This document shows, piece after piece, positions 1-7,979 of a stretch of 34,422 nt of DNA; position 1 is the stretch's first letter, and each line of letters starts with the position of its first letter. Source of the DNA: Tolypothrix sp. FACHB-123 (GTDB lineage Bacteria; Cyanobacteriota; Cyanobacteriia; Cyanobacteriales; Nostocaceae); the NCBI RefSeq assembly GCF_014697075.1, contig NZ_JACJRE010000070.1, forward strand, positions 1-34,422, in the 5' to 3' direction. The notes under the pieces are model-generated. The model saw nothing but the letters and a program-made list of their open reading frames with translations. It made no database searches and was not told the DNA's origin. A program made the translations under genes and the position numbers.

Positions 1-27
1 GTGTTGTACAAAAACCCTCGCCCTCAT

Positions 28-111
28 CCCCTCACCCCTTCTCCCCCAGGAGAAGGGGAATTAAATCTCTTGCTCCCCTCTCCCGGTGGGAGAGGGGTTG
101 GGGGTGAGGGG
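28..111. repeat. Compound palindrome: two hairpins enclosed by an outer inverted repeat
   Basis: Seen directly. Arm CCCCTTCTCC (35-44) pairs perfectly with GGAGAAGGGG (49-58) around a 4-nt loop. CCCCTCTCCC (75-84) pairs perfectly with GGGAGAGGGG (88-97) around GGT. CCCCTCACCCC (28-38) pairs with GGGGTGAGGGG (101-111). Transcribed, it would fold as a three-way junction. GC-rich dispersed palindromes of this type are common between cyanobacterial genes; a terminator or processing role is inference. Confidence 0.85.
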
Positions 112-140
112 AAAAACCTTGCTACAAAGCTGGTTTCGCG

Positions 141-467
141 TTAAGTTGACACCAATGGGTTTCCTCGCAATGAGCGAGGAATAGCAATTGTATTATCAAA
201 AACAGCAATTGTATTATCAAAAACAGCAATTGTATTATCGAAAATAGCAATTGTATTATCGAAAATAGCAATTGTATTATCAAAAACAGCAATTGTATTA
301 TCAAAAACAGCAATTGTATTATCAAAAACAGCAATTGTATTATCAAAAATAGCAATTGTATTGTCGAAAATGGCAATCGTAGTGTCGAAAATGGCAATTG
401 TAGTATCGGAAATGGCAATTGTAGTATCGAAAATGGCAATTGTATCAGCGCAACCTACTGTAGGCAT
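141..467 (-). CDS. Possible heptapeptide-repeat protein (FDNTIAI/FDNTIAV), 108 aa
   Basis: An ATG at 467 opens a minus-strand frame of 108 codons that crosses the whole 21-bp array and encodes thirteen heptads of the form (F/S)D(N/T)TIA(I/V). Differences between units in this frame are mostly silent (TTT/TTC, GAT/GAC, ACA/ACG, GCT/GCC) or conservative (ATT/GTT), with one F-to-S. The overlapping frame read as LLFLIIQ-type repeats changes residues more often. That bias favours the FDNTIAI frame, but no good ribosome binding site is visible (only a weak GGG before the ATG), and any indel-free 21-bp array stays open by construction. I recognise no family. It may equally be non-coding repeat DNA. 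Confidence 0.3.
   Translation of the reverse strand: MPTVGCADTIAIFDTTIAISDTTIAIFDTTIAIFDNTIAIFDNTIAVFDNTIAVFDNTIAVFDNTIAIFDNTIAIFDNTIAVFDNTIAVFDNTIAIPRSLRGNPLVST
181..450. repeat. 13-copy tandem repeat of exact 21-bp period
   Basis: The core GCAATTG (with slight variants) recurs at 184, 205, 226, 247, 268, 289, 310, 331, 352, 373, 394, 415 and 436, always 21 bp apart and without a single indel. Left-hand units carry the core followed by TATTATC and an A-run; right-hand units (373-436) carry TAGTRTC and TGGCAA, so sequence changes gradually along the array. Twenty-one bp is a multiple of three and about two turns of B-DNA, so the array can be read as a heptapeptide repeat and its A-runs are in helical phase. 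Confidence 0.96.
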
Positions 468-624
468 CGCCCAAATGCTGAGTTAGGATTAGCACTGCAA
501 ATTGCGGAAGGCTATACTTGAATTTATTGACTGCCTGACATTTGCGCCTATCAAATATATATTTAGTGTCTTGGCAGTATTCGAGCAAGACAAGGAACAT
601 AACAAGGTGGCTCATACTTTTTTA

Positions 625-1056
625 ATGCAACCCGGACGTTGGACGTTACAAGGAAGTTGGCTGGAACGCAATAGTATGCCGATTAATGTCAAGGGTATGA
701 TTTTGGTGGCTTGGAATCGAGATAATTGGTTTACAATGGCGACAAAGCTGATATTTCCAGGTAGCGATCGCGCAGATATTTCTTTGCAGTATAAGGGGCG
801 CTTAGATAATGGAGAGCGCCAATACACCTTTTTGCTGCAACATAATATGTTAGGACAGGTAGAAGGCGAAGGTTTGATTGGAGTATCAACTATTGTGCAG
901 CGTTATTGGGCATTAGGCGATCGCCAACGTCGCAGCGGATTTGAAACCCTACATCAGTTATCTGATGATTCCTACTACTTAAGTAGCGCTATTCTCGCAG
1001 GTCATTTTTTAAACAGTACCATTGAAGCCAGTCTGGAACGACAAGCAGCAAAATAA
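625..1056 (+). CDS. Conserved cyanobacterial hypothetical protein
   Basis: A soluble protein of 143 aa from the ATG at 625. The frame is open back to a TTG at 502, but the upstream residues look unlike a protein N-terminus, whereas the segment beginning MQPGRWTLQGSW resembles the start of a small cyanobacterial family I recall without a function. The sequence alternates short hydrophobic and polar stretches with many aromatic residues (WNRDNWFTM, QRYWALGDRQRRSGFETL), suggesting a compact beta-rich fold of the kind used for ligand binding; this is inference. There are no membrane segments or catalytic motifs. A GTG at 607 is another possible start. It stands alone, followed by about 640 bp without a gene. 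Confidence 0.7.
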   Translation: MQPGRWTLQGSWLERNSMPINVKGMILVAWNRDNWFTMATKLIFPGSDRADISLQYKGRLDNGERQYTFLLQHNMLGQVEGEGLIGVSTIVQRYWALGDRQRRSGFETLHQLSDDSYYLSSAILAGHFLNSTIEASLERQAAK

Positions 1057-1694
1057 TGTTACTTGTCAGTTGTCAAGATGGCAATAGTTATTTACCTAAC
1101 TTTTTCTGCTTTTTCTCCTTGTCCCTTCCTTCCCAATCCTCTGCCAAATACCTAAAATTAAATAATTACTCTATTTTTAAGTAAAATAACTGATTAAAAA
1201 CACATCTATAGCAAAAAACTGGTACTTATACTGACGATTTTCTCGGAATAGGTCTTTATATTGTTGCAAACGCCATTTTTTGGTTAAATTTAAATGTTTT
1301 GCGCTGCCTTATACTATACGTAGAAATACAAGTAGTAACAAGACAGTTATAAAAGATTTTCTCAACTCGTTGATAGTTAACGGTCAACGTTAAACATTCA
1401 ACCAAAAAATTTCCTCACTGTTAAGGTGGGAGAAATTTAAGGTGCGTTAGGCTACGCCACAACACACCCTACTGGACTGTTTCAGCTAAATTAGTGCTTT
1501 AGTAAAACTCTTGTGGAATGGGCGTCTCGCTCGTCCTGGGCGAACAAGATGTCTACCCCACAAAAAAATTATATTGCAACATTTTAGTTGTGTTAGTCCA
1601 CTACGAAACTACAAATATTAATACACATACTAATTTCAAATTTTAAATAGGGTTGTTATCGATTCTGTGGATTCCGCAAAGGAAGATTGTATTC
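1057..1694. other. Intergenic region with dispersed repeat fragments
   Basis: AT-rich spacer of about 640 bp before the NRPS-like gene. It contains a fragment related to common cyanobacterial intergenic repeats (GTGCGTTAGGCTACGCC, about 1442-1458) and a decayed inverted repeat at 1511-1563 listed separately. I see no convincing small gene or RNA gene. Confidence 0.6.
1511..1563. repeat. Decayed 23-bp inverted repeat
   Basis: The arms 1511-1533 (starting TTGTGGAATGGGCGTC) and 1541-1563 (ending GTCTACCCCACAA) are inverted copies with seven mismatches, all of them transitions. The centre is 7 nt. This looks like an old copy of the dispersed palindromes seen in Nostocales intergenic DNA. Confidence 0.7.
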
Positions 1695-4600
1695 ATGAAA
1701 ACAGTTGATGAGTTGTTGTTAGAGCTGCACTATCTTAACGTCAAGCTCTGGATAGAGGGCAACAGCCTACGCTATGAAGCGCTGAAAGAGACTCTCTCTC
1801 CTAAGCTGTTAGCTCAACTGCGAGAGCAAGAAGCAGAAATAGTATCAATTCTTCAGCAATCTGATGATTATTCTGAGCATCTGTTAAAAGAAACCACAGG
1901 CTTTTCTCCCTTATCTTACGGACAGCAAGCCTTGTGGTTTATTTATCAAATGGCACCAGAAAGCGTTGCTAATAATATTTTTCTCACAGCGCGAATTAAT
2001 TCTGAGTTAGATTTAGAAATTTGGCGAAAAGTATGGCAAAAAATTCTCAATCGCCATACAATTCTGCGGACTACTTACACAATTCGTAATGGTCAACCAG
2101 TACAACGAATCCACTCTCATCAAGAAGTAAATTTAGAAGTAATAGATGCTTCTGGATGGAATGAAGAATATTTAAAAGCACAAATTTATTTAGCCACAGA
2201 TATTCCTTTTGACCTTGAATCTGGGCCAGTATTGCGAGTCAAGTTATTTAACAATACAACTCAAGGTAACATTCAATTAATTTTAATGCACCACATAGCT
2301 GGGGATATGTGGTCTTTAGATTTACTACTCGAAGAACTGCAAATTTTATATGATGGGGAAATTAATCCGGCATTATTAGATTCTCCGAGTTTACCTTTCC
2401 CTAAATACCAATACACAGATTACGTTCGCTGGCAAAATGATCTATTAGCCACTAAGCAAAAAAAACTTTGGTCATACTGGAGCGAACAGCTAGCAGGTGA
2501 ATTAACGATTTTAAATTTGCCTAGCACTCGTCCCTATCCCGGCAAACAAAAATACCGGGGCGATAGCGTCATATTTAAATTAGACCCAGAATTAATTAAA
2601 AAACTCAAGCAATTAGCAAAAACTCAAAGAGCCTCCATTTATACAATTATGCTGGCGGCATTCTTTGCGTTACTTTACCGCTACACCGGTCAAGAAGAAA
2701 TTCTGTTAGGAACGCCGATGGTAGGGAGGATGGTAAGGAAAGACTTTCAGAAAATCGTTGGTTATTTTACTAACATTAATATTTTACGCTGTTATTTAAC
2801 TGGAAATCCAACTTTTAAAGAATTACTTACTCAGGTACGGAGTTTAGTAATTGGAGCAATCAGGCATCAAGATGCTCCTTTTTCTTTGTTAATTGAAGAA
2901 CTAAAAATAGAATGCGATCGCACTCGTAAACCTTTAATTTCTACCTGCTTTACCTGGCATAAACATTGCAGCTTTCACTCTGTCAAACATCCCGAACAAC
3001 AGGCAATGCGAATCGAAGTATTGTCAGAATTGGGAGTGCAACGGGGAGGAATATTTGATATTGATTTAAAAATTATCGAAGCAGGTAACGACTTGCATCT
3101 AGCTTGGGAATATAGTACCGATTTATTTGATCGGGTGACGATAACTAAAATGCATAGTCATTACTTGAATTTACTAGAAGGAATTTTTACAAACCCAGAG
3201 CAAAGCCTGAGTAATTTACCGCTGTTAACAGCTTGTGAAAGACATGAATTATTAGTAGATTGGCACAACAATCCGACAGAATATCCTCAAGATAAATGCA
3301 TTCATGAGTTATTTATACAGCAGGTAGAACTAACACCAGATGCGGTGGCTGTAGTATTTGCCGGTCAACAACTCACCTATCAACAATTAAATCAAAAAGC
3401 CAATCAACTAGCCCATTACTTGCAATCTCTCGGTGTCGGGACAGAAATACTGGTGGGTATTTATGTAGAACCGTCACTGTGGAAAATTATCGGACTTTTG
3501 GGGATTCTTAAAGCGGGGGGTGCTTATGTCCCTCTAGATCCTAGCGATAACCCCGAAAACTTAAAATTAATCTTAGAAGCAACTCAATTATCAGTTTTAC
3601 TGACACAAACCCATTTAATCCCAACCTTACCCCCACATCTAGCAAATCTCATTTGCATAGTTACAGAAACAGATATTATTGAGCAATCCCGCCAGGAAAA
3701 TCCATCTGTAGCAGTTACATCAACAAATCTGGCTGCTGTTATCTATCAAGCTAGCGTTAACGATAAACCAAAAGGTATCAATATCATCCATCGCGGTGTA
3801 GTCCATTTGCTCACAGGTAATAACTACACCAAGTTCAAAAAAGAAGAAATTTTTCTCCAACTAGCTCCCCTGACTTTTGATGAAGCAACCCTAGAAATTT
3901 GGGGTAGCTTACTGAATGGAGCGCGTTTAGTAATTCTCCCTAGTCATCAGCCTAGCTTGTCAGATTTAACCCAAGCTATACACCAACATCAGGTAACAAC
4001 CTTGTGGCTGAGAGCCGGATTATTTAACTTGCTGGTAGATGAGCAGCTGACACAATTAAAACAGTTAAAGCAAATTTTTATTACAAATATATTATCTGTG
4101 GCGCATGTTAAAAAACTGCTGCAAGCTGCACCAGAATTAAAACTAATTAATGTTTATTCTGTGAGTGAAAATACAACTGTTACTTGTTGTTATCTGATCA
4201 CAGATACAGCTGATATCCAGACAACTGTACCTATTGGTCGTCCCATTGGCAATACACAAATATATTTACTTGATGCTCAATTACAACCAGTACCAGTGGG
4301 TATCCCAGGAGAAATTTATATTAGTGGCGATGGACTAGCAAAGGGTTACTTCCAAAATCCAGAGTTAACCGCAACAGCTTTTATCCCCCATCCATTTAAC
4401 TCTCAACCTGGTGCAATTCTCTATAAAACTGGTGATTTGGCACGTTATTTAGCCAATGGCAATATTGAGTTACTTTTAAGAATTGATCAGCAAGTAAAAA
4501 TTCGCGGTTACCAAATTCAAATTACCGAACCCCATCTCAATTTAGAACCAGAGCATAAAGAACATAAAGAATATAAATTTACGCCGCCGCGAACGCCTAC

Positions 4601-6167
4601 TGAAGCTGTGATTGCTGATATTATTGCCAGCATTTTAGGTAAAGAAGAGATTGGAATTCATGACAACTTCTTTGCTGTGGGTGGTACTTCTCTGTTGGCG
4701 ATGCAAGTTATTTTTCGGTTGCGCCAAGCTTATCAGTTGAAATTACCTTGGCGGTGTTTATTTGAAGCTCCCACAGTAGCCGAACTAGAAAAGTTAATTA
4801 TCAGTTATCGCCAAACTGATTTAGGGCAAACAGTACCAAAGATTACTCCAGTTTCGCCCAATCAAACCGAATTTCCTTTATCTTTTGCCCAAGCTAGACT
4901 TTGGCTTTTTGACCAATTGGTAGGAAAAAATGCCATCTACAACATGCCTTTGGCAATGCGCATTACAGGTAATTTAAATATTAATGCCCTAGAGCGCAGC
5001 ATCCGCGCCATTATCCAACATCAAGCTAGCTTACGGACTAACTTTCAGGTAGTTAAAGGATTAACAGTACAGGTAGTAAATCCGGCTCCGACGGTGAACC
5101 TACATCTCGTCAATTTGCAGAATGCTTCAGATCCAGAAAACGAAATACACCAACTAGCAAAAATTGAAGCTCATATACCCTTCGATTTAGCAGGAGATTC
5201 TCTGATCCGCGCTAAGTTGTTGCAATTGTCGTCAGAAGATTATGTACTATTACTAACGCTCCATTATATTGTGTGCGATCGCGCTTCCCTAGAAATACTC
5301 CAGCAAGAATTGTCGAGTTTGTATACAGCTGAATGTGCAGGTTATACATCACTTTTACCAGATTTACCCATTCAGTACGTAGACTATACCCTGTGGCAAT
5401 GGCAATTATTAAGCACACAAGTATTACAACGGCAAATCAAGTACTGGAGTCGGCAATTAGCCGGAGTGCGCAAATTACAGCCACTACCCACAGACAAACC
5501 GCGCAAATCTTTGCCGAGATTCAAAGGTAGTAGTTTGCAGTGCGATATTGATACTCAGTTGTGGAACCAATTAAAAACCCTGAATCAACAAGCAGATGTC
5601 ACAATGTTTATGACTTTGCTGACTGCATTTGTGACTTTACTATATCGCTACAGCGATCGCCAAGATATTCTTATTGGTTCTCCCGTCGCCAACCGCCACC
5701 AAAATACACAAAATCTCATTGGCTTATTTGCCAATATTTTAGTGCTGCGGATACATATTCAAGAAAATCTCAGTTTGAGCGAACTGCTCAAACAAGTAAA
5801 GCAAGTCGTCTCAGCCGCTTACGCTCACCAAGAACTACCCTTTGAACAACTGCTAAATAGTTTACTACCAGAAAATTCTCTCAGCCAGAATCCATTGCAA
5901 ATCATGTTTAATGTGGAAACTGCACCTCAAATTTGGCAGTTAGCAGAACTAACTGTAACTCCCATAAATCGAGAGTCAACAACAGCCCAGACTGATTTAA
6001 CTTTATCAATTGTAGAAACTGCAACCGGACTCAAAACCACTTGGGAGTACAACAGCGATTTATTTGAGCGTCATACCATTGCGACGATGATAGATAATTT
6101 TCAGAGTATTTTAGCAACTATGGCGATCGCGCTTCACCAAACAGTAGGAGAGATTCCTAGGATTTAG
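1695..6167 (+). CDS. NRPS-like protein: TubC docking, C, degenerate A, PCP, degenerate C
   Basis: A 1490-aa protein from the ATG at 1695, preceded by AAAGGAAG at 1678-1685. An in-frame TTG at 1653 is less likely. Order: TubC-type docking domain (1-55); condensation domain with intact HHIAGD (H199, H200, D204); adenylation domain (about 515-940); carrier protein with the attachment serine in DNFFAVGGTSLLA (about residue 998); second condensation domain (about 1058-1485). No thioesterase follows. The A domain keeps LTYQQLN, LKAGGAYVPLDP, GDGLAKGYF and YKTGDL. Its P-loop TSGSTGKPKG reads QASVNDKPKG, YGPTE reads YSVSEN, and the C-terminal subdomain with the A10 lysine is missing: RGYQIQ leads within about 20 residues to the pre-PCP linker. 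In the second C domain HHxxxDG reads HYIVCDR (H1190, Y1191). Neighbours are unrelated, so it is an orphan. Likely a decayed or repurposed NRPS module. Confidence 0.93.
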   Translation: MKTVDELLLELHYLNVKLWIEGNSLRYEALKETLSPKLLAQLREQEAEIVSILQQSDDYSEHLLKETTGFSPLSYGQQALWFIYQMAPESVANNIFLTARINSELDLEIWRKVWQKILNRHTILRTTYTIRNGQPVQRIHSHQEVNLEVIDASGWNEEYLKAQIYLATDIPFDLESGPVLRVKLFNNTTQGNIQLILMHHIAGDMWSLDLLLEELQILYDGEINPALLDSPSLPFPKYQYTDYVRWQNDLLATKQKKLWSYWSEQLAGELTILNLPSTRPYPGKQKYRGDSVIFKLDPELIKKLKQLAKTQRASIYTIMLAAFFALLYRYTGQEEILLGTPMVGRMVRKDFQKIVGYFTNINILRCYLTGNPTFKELLTQVRSLVIGAIRHQDAPFSLLIEELKIECDRTRKPLISTCFTWHKHCSFHSVKHPEQQAMRIEVLSELGVQRGGIFDIDLKIIEAGNDLHLAWEYSTDLFDRVTITKMHSHYLNLLEGIFTNPEQSLSNLPLLTACERHELLVDWHNNPTEYPQDKCIHELFIQQVELTPDAVAVVFAGQQLTYQQLNQKANQLAHYLQSLGVGTEILVGIYVEPSLWKIIGLLGILKAGGAYVPLDPSDNPENLKLILEATQLSVLLTQTHLIPTLPPHLANLICIVTETDIIEQSRQENPSVAVTSTNLAAVIYQASVNDKPKGINIIHRGVVHLLTGNNYTKFKKEEIFLQLAPLTFDEATLEIWGSLLNGARLVILPSHQPSLSDLTQAIHQHQVTTLWLRAGLFNLLVDEQLTQLKQLKQIFITNILSVAHVKKLLQAAPELKLINVYSVSENTTVTCCYLITDTADIQTTVPIGRPIGNTQIYLLDAQLQPVPVGIPGEIYISGDGLAKGYFQNPELTATAFIPHPFNSQPGAILYKTGDLARYLANGNIELLLRIDQQVKIRGYQIQITEPHLNLEPEHKEHKEYKFTPPRTPTEAVIADIIASILGKEEIGIHDNFFAVGGTSLLAMQVIFRLRQAYQLKLPWRCLFEAPTVAELEKLIISYRQTDLGQTVPKITPVSPNQTEFPLSFAQARLWLFDQLVGKNAIYNMPLAMRITGNLNINALERSIRAIIQHQASLRTNFQVVKGLTVQVVNPAPTVNLHLVNLQNASDPENEIHQLAKIEAHIPFDLAGDSLIRAKLLQLSSEDYVLLLTLHYIVCDRASLEILQQELSSLYTAECAGYTSLLPDLPIQYVDYTLWQWQLLSTQVLQRQIKYWSRQLAGVRKLQPLPTDKPRKSLPRFKGSSLQCDIDTQLWNQLKTLNQQADVTMFMTLLTAFVTLLYRYSDRQDILIGSPVANRHQNTQNLIGLFANILVLRIHIQENLSLSELLKQVKQVVSAAYAHQELPFEQLLNSLLPENSLSQNPLQIMFNVETAPQIWQLAELTVTPINRESTTAQTDLTLSIVETATGLKTTWEYNSDLFERHTIATMIDNFQSILATMAIALHQTVGEIPRI

Positions 6168-6270
6168 GGTGTAGGAGGCAGGGTGTAGGAGGCAGGGGGG
6201 CAGGGGGCAGGGTGCAGGGGGAAAAATCAGACTGGGAAAGACATGGTGACGCGGAAAAATAAATAATTAT
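6168..6270. repeat. G-rich degenerate short repeats after the NRPS-like gene
   Basis: Directly after the stop codon lies GTGTAGGAGGCAG twice, then further G-run/CAG units to about 6220, a typical low-complexity G-rich cyanobacterial spacer. No gene is apparent. Confidence 0.7.
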
Positions 6271-6390
6271 CAATGCCCAATGCCCCATGCCCAATGCCCA
6301 ATGCCCAATGCCCCATGCCCAATGCCCCATGCCCAATGCCCCATGCCCAATGCCCAATGCCCAATGCCCCATGCCCCATGCCCAATGCCC
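6271..6390. repeat. Heptamer tandem array (CAATGCC/CCATGCC), about 17 units
   Basis: About seventeen 7-bp units alternating CAATGCC and CCATGCC fill 120 bp with no indel. This matches the short tandemly repeated repetitive (STRR) class known from heterocystous cyanobacteria. The last base of the array is the first base of the complement of the pmbA stop codon, so the array touches the 3' end of that gene. The minus-strand frame through it (GHWALGIG repeats) is an artefact. Confidence 0.96.
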
Positions 6391-7703
6391 TATTTATTTC
6401 TACTAGTAATTGACAGCCCTTCTACTATGAGAGATGGTGTATAACAAGAACCATTCCAATCAGCATCACCACCTAGGGAGACTAATTGTTTTAGAGCTGA
6501 GTAGATATTGCCGGCAACCATCGTATCTTTAATACGACCGATTACTTGACCATTTTGTACTCGGTAGCCTAAGTCAATATTGATCGAAAAGTCACCGGCA
6601 AGGCCGCTACCACCACCTAACATTTGATCGACAATTAAGCCATCATCCATTTGCTGAATCAAATTTGGCAGTGATGCAGAACCGGGCTGAATCAGGAAAT
6701 TAAATAACCCAGGAGAGGGATAACTACCCAAGCTGGCGCGAAAACCATTACCTGTGCTACCAGTACCTAATTGACGCCCGGTAGTGCGATCGCTATAAAA
6801 ATTCTGCAATACTCCATCTTGAATAAATACTAAAGAATTAGTCGGGCAACCTTCATCATCAAAAGGACAACTGTAAGGCCCGGCTTGGGGATCTTGGTAG
6901 AGTGTGAGGTTAGGTGCAACTACGAGTTTGCCTAAACGCTCAGCCCAAGGCGAAGCTTGATCTAGAACACGTTTGCCATTAAGAGCTGCTTGCACTGTAC
7001 CCCAAAGCATATCCGCAGCTTTGGAGGTAAACAACACAGGCACTCGCCCGTTAGGGGCGGAGACGTTGTTTCTCGCCCAAATTAACCTTTGTAAAATTTG
7101 ATAAGCTAATTTCTCCGGGTCGAGTTCGTCGCGTTGGGTTTGACCGTCGGAAACGCTTAAAAAATCGTCGCCCCGCACCCATTCGGCTGACATATAGCAA
7201 CTCAGGGTAGTATCTGTGTAGTAACAATCTAGACCTGCGGTATTCACAAGTCTAGTGTTTTCTACATCACATTCCCAGTCACTGTTGCAAAGAACGTCTG
7301 GATATGCATCTCGCACTAAAGCGATCGCTTCTTTACCCCAGTTGACCAAAACCTCTATCGGCACGCTGCGACCTAAATCTGGATAGGATGACCCAGTGTT
7401 AGCGACCAATTCCACTGGTTCTGGCTGATTCAGTTGGCTCAAGGCGAGAGAGCGTTCTACCATCGCTTGCGGTTCTATATTCCCATAAGCGACAGTTAGG
7501 CCGGGGCGACCATTGCGCCACAACCGCAGTGCTGTACCTTCAGATTGGCTCGTTTCTAGCTGCTTGAGGCGGTTGGCCTCAAAAAATATGGGTCGAGAAA
7601 GCGATCGCGACTGATAAACTTCCGCCGCTTCCGCGCCCGATTTCATAGCTAGCTCCAGCAGATGTTCTGCTAAGGAATCTTTTGAGAAATTTTCAGAACC
7701 CAT
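6390..7703 (-). CDS. pmbA: TldD/PmbA family protein (TldE-type subunit)
   Basis: A 437-aa protein of the PmbA/TldE family, the usual length. Together with TldD, which carries the HExxxH zinc site, TldE forms a heterodimeric metalloprotease that trims small peptides and microcins in bacteria studied. No HExxxH is seen here, as expected for the TldE partner, so catalysis would need a TldD encoded elsewhere. Family hallmarks are the N-terminal segment on aberrant peptide handling (EVYQSRSLSRPIFFEANRLK), the central GKRVLDQASPWAERLG region, and the C-terminal DFSINIDLGYRVQNG...GRIKDTMVAGN motif. The ATG at 7703 follows an AAGGG stretch. It converges on the NRPS-like gene, and its stop codon abuts the heptamer array. 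A direct link to the NRPS product is only speculation. Confidence 0.93.
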   Translation of the reverse strand: MGSENFSKDSLAEHLLELAMKSGAEAAEVYQSRSLSRPIFFEANRLKQLETSQSEGTALRLWRNGRPGLTVAYGNIEPQAMVERSLALSQLNQPEPVELVANTGSSYPDLGRSVPIEVLVNWGKEAIALVRDAYPDVLCNSDWECDVENTRLVNTAGLDCYYTDTTLSCYMSAEWVRGDDFLSVSDGQTQRDELDPEKLAYQILQRLIWARNNVSAPNGRVPVLFTSKAADMLWGTVQAALNGKRVLDQASPWAERLGKLVVAPNLTLYQDPQAGPYSCPFDDEGCPTNSLVFIQDGVLQNFYSDRTTGRQLGTGSTGNGFRASLGSYPSPGLFNFLIQPGSASLPNLIQQMDDGLIVDQMLGGGSGLAGDFSINIDLGYRVQNGQVIGRIKDTMVAGNIYSALKQLVSLGGDADWNGSCYTPSLIVEGLSITSRNK

Positions 7704-7979
7704 GACCCTTGGTAAATTGTGGATTGTGGATTTTGAATCGCAGATGAACGCAGATCATTATCCCAAATCATCGACATATATCAGCCTTTGTTATTTTGGA
7801 TGATTCATTGAGTAATTTAGTCAAGACAGTCATTACCCATAATGTTGATCCTCATGCCAATTCCCCCCATAATCTGCCACTAATTTACAGCGCTTTGGGT
7901 ACCAGTTGTCAGTTATTTGTAGCGCACTGGCTCATCACTGACCGCTGACAAAATCCCTAATCCTTGTAGGTAGGGATTT
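7704..7979. other. Spacer upstream of pmbA
   Basis: About 275 bp with no gene. I see no clear terminator; a weak direct repeat (CCCTAATCC...GTAGGGATT) lies near 7950-7979, just downstream of the Tab2-like gene's stop. Confidence 0.4.

Noticed and set aside
122-439. Minus-strand frame of LLFLIIQ repeats over the 21-bp array
   Set aside because: Unit differences change residues more often here than in the FDNTIAI frame, and the composition is unlike a real protein.
181-450. 21-bp array as a CRISPR array
   Set aside because: Units are directly adjacent without unique spacers, so it is a plain tandem repeat.
1653-1694. TTG at 1653 as start of the NRPS-like gene
   Set aside because: The ATG at 1695 has a good ribosome binding site and starts directly at the TubC domain.
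6157-6372. Minus-strand frame with GHWALGIG repeats
   Set aside because: It is only the translation of the CAATGCC/CCATGCC heptamer array. The same false frame recurs wherever this repeat occurs, e.g. near 8906-8950.
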